A stretch of DNA of 64,000 bases from Albugo candida (taxonomy: Eukaryota > Oomycota > Peronosporomycetes > Albuginales). The number at the start of each line of letters is the position of its first letter. Positions within the stretch are counted from its first letter, which is position 1. Of this stretch, positions 59,410-64,000 are shown piece after piece. Made by a program: the position numbers and the translations under genes. The stretch lies in assembly GCA_040437565.1 (NCBI GenBank), contig JBDOQK010000003.1:946877-1010876 (forward strand), read 5' to 3'. The notes beneath the pieces were generated by a model. That model did no database searches. It saw only the letters and a program-made list of their open reading frames with translations, and was not told the origin of the DNA.

Positions 59410-61349
59410 CAAAATCGGTATTGCGAGTGAGTACAAAACGGCGTGAATCGATACTAAGGGAGCACTAATAACAACGACAAGTAGAGGAGGTTAATATTGG
59501 ATAGAATAAGAGGTGCTAGAATATACAGCGATTCGTCCGAGATCGCCAACAACATAGAGAAGAATAATTTGATGCTTCCTACTTTGCATGTTGAGGAAAA
59601 CCTTCTGCTACAGATCAGAAGAAAACGGTGATGGAAGTGACTAAAGAAGGGTTTTCGCAATTCAGAATCAAAATCGATATCAAGCTGTTAGATCCATATC
59701 CGTCCATGTTGAAGCCGGCGACAAATGCGAAATAGAAAAAAATGTGATATTCATGCGAGAATAATGGGTTTCGCTTAACTTCATTGATTCAAACATGTTC
59801 AAGCATGCTTTTGAGTTGCCAAATGATTTTTAGGCTAACGTAGCAACATTCGATCTGCCTTCCGATGTGAAGGTATCCTTTTTTCTTCTTAGTATCTCGG
59901 TTCAACTAATACAAGATTTTTGTATCTACTTGAAAAATCGACATAAAAATATGTTATCATCAGCTTGAAGACAATTCATCATCATTGATGTAAATTATCT
60001 CAAGTATCGTAAATATACCAAAAGTATATGATAGATGGAAGTGAGAGAGAAGTAACGGTGATGAATTGAGCAGCATTACTCAGATAGATGACAGTATTAA
60101 AGTCTAGCTACCTTTCTTTATGATGGACAAAGGTGACTTCTACGATAGTTGATACAGAGCAAACGATCTTCCCCCGTAATTTCGTGACATAGCAATATCG
60201 ACCTTTGATTCTACCTACAAAAGCGCAGCCTCTGATTGAGTTTGATGATATATCATAAATCGTTTGCGATTAACCCGCATATCCTCAATGAAGAAGATGT
60301 TTCTTTGCTGTCATCGAATAATCAAGTTTTGATCAGCATTGTACGGTGCTTGATTAAAGCCATGAGATAGTGCTCGAGAAGAAGACCAAATTAAGCGCTT
60401 TATTTACTGTCTAAAGTGCGATGGAATAAGTGATTTGCAAAGCTCCAAAATTGAATTTCCATAGAAATAATCGCACGCAACATGATCATGATAGTTGTTT
60501 CCGTCTTTTCAGCTCGGAATTGGATAATCCTGTCTCTCGGTATTGCAAGAGAACAGCGTGAAATTCTGTATCCGCAGGATAGGTGCGATTTGCGCATCAC
60601 AGCAACCTCAGCGGTGTCTTACGAAAATAAAGCACCCTACATCGATATTAGTGGCTATTCTTCATGTTTTGCAACTTGACTTTACCATATGTAGTAATTC
60701 CATTGCTTTAAATCTTTTACATTTTCGTAAATTGTCGCGAATTTTCATACTCTTGAGCATTTCACTCTGAAGTCGTTGTCCTCTGCATTCACTATCGTTG
60801 CGTATTCTCTCACTCTGCTGAATGTTGATAGTCCATGACAATTTACACATGATGAGGGACCACTGATTCAACTGAGGCATCTTACACAGTCGCCGAAGAT
60901 CTCTTACGAATTATGAAGGCCCCTTTGAAAAGAAGTAGAAGATTCATATGGCGGCGAAGTCACCAACACATAGTCTTGTTATTGATGAGAGAGTAGAGTT
61001 TTTTAATCGTGTTTATCAAAATGTAATACTGATCGTTGCAAACATGCATCTAGACTCAACATAAACAAGATTCCACTTTTATCAAATATAAGAGCGCGTT
61101 TGTTGATTTAGATGCTTCAGAGTCGAATCAAACTCAAGTTTTACAGAAGTACTGTAGCTGATATTTCTGACAAGAAGACACAGGACTGGTTTTCTTTACT
61201 GTGTGTAAGTGAGAAAGTACATCTCATTATACTTACGATGACTTCCATACCGTATGCTAGTTTGTGGGAAACAGAGAACAAAACAATAAAAGAGCAATCT
61301 ATACTAATGAGTGCCAACGGTGGACGGACAAAAGATGTGAATGTGTAGC
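59410..61349. other. Gene-free AT-rich stretch
   Basis: About 1.9 kb with only short frames and no recognisable domain. Confidence 0.45.
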
Positions 61350-63000
61350 TTACGTATAAATGGAATGAAAGGCGAGATAGTCGGAATATGTAAAAGCCTT
61401 GTACGAATGAAACCGTAATCGATAGAGAATTCGCTGAGATGGATGAGGAGGAGAAGAGCTTTCAATTCGAAGATAAGGGAGAATTTGCCGTTTCACATCT
61501 GGGTTTTTTATAGGAGTTATTGCGTTATAACCACAATACCCGAAAGATGGAGTCACGAAATAAAGAGTACATTTCTTGAACAACTGAGCGGGGTATCGTA
61601 GAGACGGCGGATTGGAGGGAGGAAGAAATACCAACGTTGTAGAGCTTGCGGCAGTTCTAAAAATGATGGGAGGGGTTTACGATGACAGGAAGCCGAGTAA
61701 ACAAGTCGTGGATTGAGGTGAGGTTGTACGAGAACGGCTGTTTTTTGCACCCTAGTGTATTGTGACGAAGGCAGAATACGAGATATAACAGGTAGGAGGC
61801 GATGAAAAGAATCTCTGTCAGGCCAAAATGTGTCAGATATGTAATGGTCGGATTTGATGCTAGGAGGGGTGTATGGGAGAGATGGATAAGTGGTGGTAAA
61901 AGGAGGCGAAGCATAGTAACTGAGGCAAAGAGACATGAATCAAAAGCGCCAAATAAATGGAATGCAACCGTTGGAGAGGATGCTTGATGTTGAGGGTGTG
62001 AGATAAGCGTTTGAATGGACTCCATCAATGCCATAATCGCACGTTCCAGAAGGGGTAAATGAGGCGTGAGGAGATTCATGAAGGTGAAAGGTATTGAGAA
62101 CGAACCATGTTTAAGGAAAAGTCGCTGACGCGGTGGCTGTAGGAATTGACAAGATGGTGGACAGCTATGATGGCCCTAGAAACTCGGAGGCGTGAAGCGC
62201 CTCTGCTTATGTGTCCATCGTTCCATAAAGGTCGCCAAAGGAGGTGAATTGGAGATCGCGTCGATGTGTGCCAATGAAGGCGCACCAGCGTAGTTTAAGT
62301 ATGGATAGTGTCGATCCAGAAATATGTTAGCGATGATCAACGAGAAGTGTTTATTGCCGCTGACGACCTCTTGCAAGAATCAATATGTCGTAGTCTTATA
62401 GCCGAGAGTGCGTGAGGAGACCTTGAAAAGAAATAATACTGGGGCGAATAAATGTGAGACTGAAAAAGGGACGAGCATGTACTTTCGATATAAGCGATGA
62501 GGACCGAAAAGCTATATTCGCAAAGTGTTTAATTTGTTTGTGTAAAAGGAGAGGCCACATCGATTGCGGCTAAACGCATTCCATTGAAGTAAGAGAAGTT
62601 CAGGAGGAGCACCTGCGGAAGGCTGACCAGTGATTTATTTGCTGACGAAGAAACGAATCAAGAAAGAGAATTTGTTGAGTAACATCGCATACAAGTAGTG
62701 CAAGGGACCGACATGCCAAGGGAAAAAAAGTATGACCGAATTTCGGAATAAGACCTGACCTCGATACAACAGAGCGCGCCATCACCAAAGAAAAAAATAG
62801 TAGTGCATCCTGTGAAGAAAAGTATCGAATAGTCGAAAACCGAGTGACGAGAGGAATGAAAGGCGGGGCCTCTAGGAGATCGGTGAGGAGGCCAGTGAGG
62901 TCAAGGGTGCGTAGGAGTCGATAGTCCTAACGGCAGAAGGTTAAACGGTGGGAGGCGAGGAGATTTCGATGTAAGGACGAAGAAACTAAGCGAGAGTGGT
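61350..63000 (-). other. Strand-asymmetric, coding-like region
   Basis: The plus strand is purine-rich for about 1.65 kb, so the minus strand reads Pro/Ser/Leu/His-rich peptides in several overlapping frames (61553-61936, 61657-62079, 62176-62376; for example FLDRHYPYLNYAGAPSLAHI and LATFMERWTHKQRRFTPPSF). They may be the remains of one gene or mobile element decayed beyond recognition. No catalytic motif is identified. Confidence 0.3.
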
Positions 63001-63463
63001 TATCTTGTATAGATTCACAGCCTAGTTGAGAAAAACGTCTCATTGTACCATCAATAAGAGGATCTGTAAAAATGTCCTTGTAAAATGTCTGAATCCACTA
63101 AGACTAGGTAAGACCAAAAAACGAAGTAGAAAAGTGCAGAGAAGAGTGTTGAGTTGTCATGACTGTCAAACGATTCGCCAAAGTCCGAGACTATGGCAAC
63201 TGAATGGTTATGGGAATGGAGTTGCTTGCATAACTTTCGGAGATCGAGGAATCCGCGTAGGGCGTTCCGTACCCCCTTCCCAGGTACAAACTGTTGATGA
63301 TGGTGTAGACCACATTGAAAACTAAAGGCTATGCGGGAGATTCTATTATTACATTTACTGTAGTTAGGAGTCTAAAACTTGATAAAAGCACTATTCACTT
63401 TCCCGGAAAGGCGCGCCTCTCCTTTCAACCCCTTTGATTCAACATCTTATGCGCCTAAGCTTT

Positions 63464-64000
63464 ATGGATCAGAAAGACGTATTGCGTGAGGATAATTATT
63501 TCGTATGGGAGTTTAATGCTCGGATGAGGTTACCAAGAAAAATCTCCACGCACACATCGATGCAATAAAGATTCCGAATGACGGCGATCCAGCAATCGGA
63601 ATGTGGAAAGTAAATGAGGTCAAGGCCTTCTTCATCATTGCAACAATGTTCATCCCTAAATTCAAGTAATTAATTCGCTCAGCTACAAGTACAGCTGAAG
63701 CGTGGGAAATCCTTAAAAACTTTTTCGTTCGGCGAAACACGCACAATCGCATACAAATAGGACGACAAGTGCACCAGTTCAAAATGGATAAGGGTGGAAA
63801 TGTATTGGAACACCTCATGAAATTTGAGGAGATTTGCACAAGAATGGCTGCAATTGGAGACAATTTGAGTCAAGACGAGCAAATCATCTTGCTATTAGGC
63901 AGTCTGTCGGATGAATACGACTCAATCGTAAAAATCATCGAAAACATACCAAATATGGATATGTTACAAGCGAAAGAAATGATCCAACGTGAATATGAAT
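63464..64000 (+). mobile_element. Copia-type gag, 5' part of a second element, cut by window end
   Basis: Starts MDQKDVLREDNYFVWEFNAR, then GMWKVNEVKAFFIIATMF, AEAWEILKNFFVRRNT, VHQFKMDKGGNVLEHLMKFE and EQIILLLGSLSDEYDS: the UBN2-type Gag of Copia elements, in the opposite orientation to the 28-33 kb element and different in sequence. The frame is not whole. No LTR could be identified upstream, so the left boundary is unknown. Confidence 0.8.

Noticed and set aside
61657-62079. A 140-residue multi-pass membrane protein on the minus strand
   Set aside because: The hydrophobicity follows from the pyrimidine-rich strand, and neighbouring frames look equally protein-like.

Overview
The window reads as nuclear DNA of an oomycete, most likely the white-rust genus Albugo. 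Every gene that can be spliced by eye has tiny GT-AG introns (52-61 bp). The conserved genes form a eukaryotic core set: an SLC44 transporter end, PET100, gamma carbonic anhydrase, CMSS1, DHX37/Ecm16, HIRIP3 and a fused LKR/SDH. Two broken genes carry the CX2CX5G ('CCG') motif known from secreted Albugo candida proteins. The genus is an inference. The assembly has 17 runs of exactly 100 N, and at least seven of them are flanked by direct copies of the same sequence, so parts of several genes appear twice.

Layout. 1-7220 is a gene-dense island: the SLC44 C-terminus, PET100 (three micro-exons), a 104-residue hydrophobic-start protein and gamma carbonic anhydrase run on +, the last three only 22-25 bp apart; CMSS1 and a DHX37-type DEAH helicase run on -. 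The helicase loses its N-terminus in a gap at 7221-7320, and an unrelated cysteine-rich gene lies beyond it. 7.3-19.7 kb is sparse: a few secreted-like candidates, including a clear 222-residue one at 15198-15866, and a 63-bp coding minisatellite near 10 kb. 19.9-26 kb holds a three-exon HIRIP3-like histone chaperone, a coiled-coil gene end and the 1003-residue lysine-ketoglutarate reductase/saccharopine dehydrogenase.

From 26 kb on the DNA is mostly repeats and relics: an old broken Copia element with LTRs of about 117 bp (28.0-33.3 kb, -), a decayed LINE with endonuclease and RT (37.8-44.9 kb, -), a DDE DNA-transposon copy (56.8-59.1 kb, +), a tRNA-derived SINE head (59.3-59.4 kb, -), and the start of a second Copia gag at the right edge.

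The most unusual part is 45-55.4 kb. A tail-to-tail gene pair is present twice in tandem: a CCG-type secreted protein on + and a bromodomain-PHD protein on -. Both copies are decayed and differ by large indels: copy A has lost most CCG modules, and copy B carries a GC-rich insertion and shows four spaced Cys-Cys modules in one gene.

How the genes fit together: the left island and LKR/SDH are housekeeping (mitochondrial assembly, ribosome biogenesis, lysine breakdown, chromatin), and the right half is a plastic, repeat-filled region where effector-like genes are duplicated and lost.
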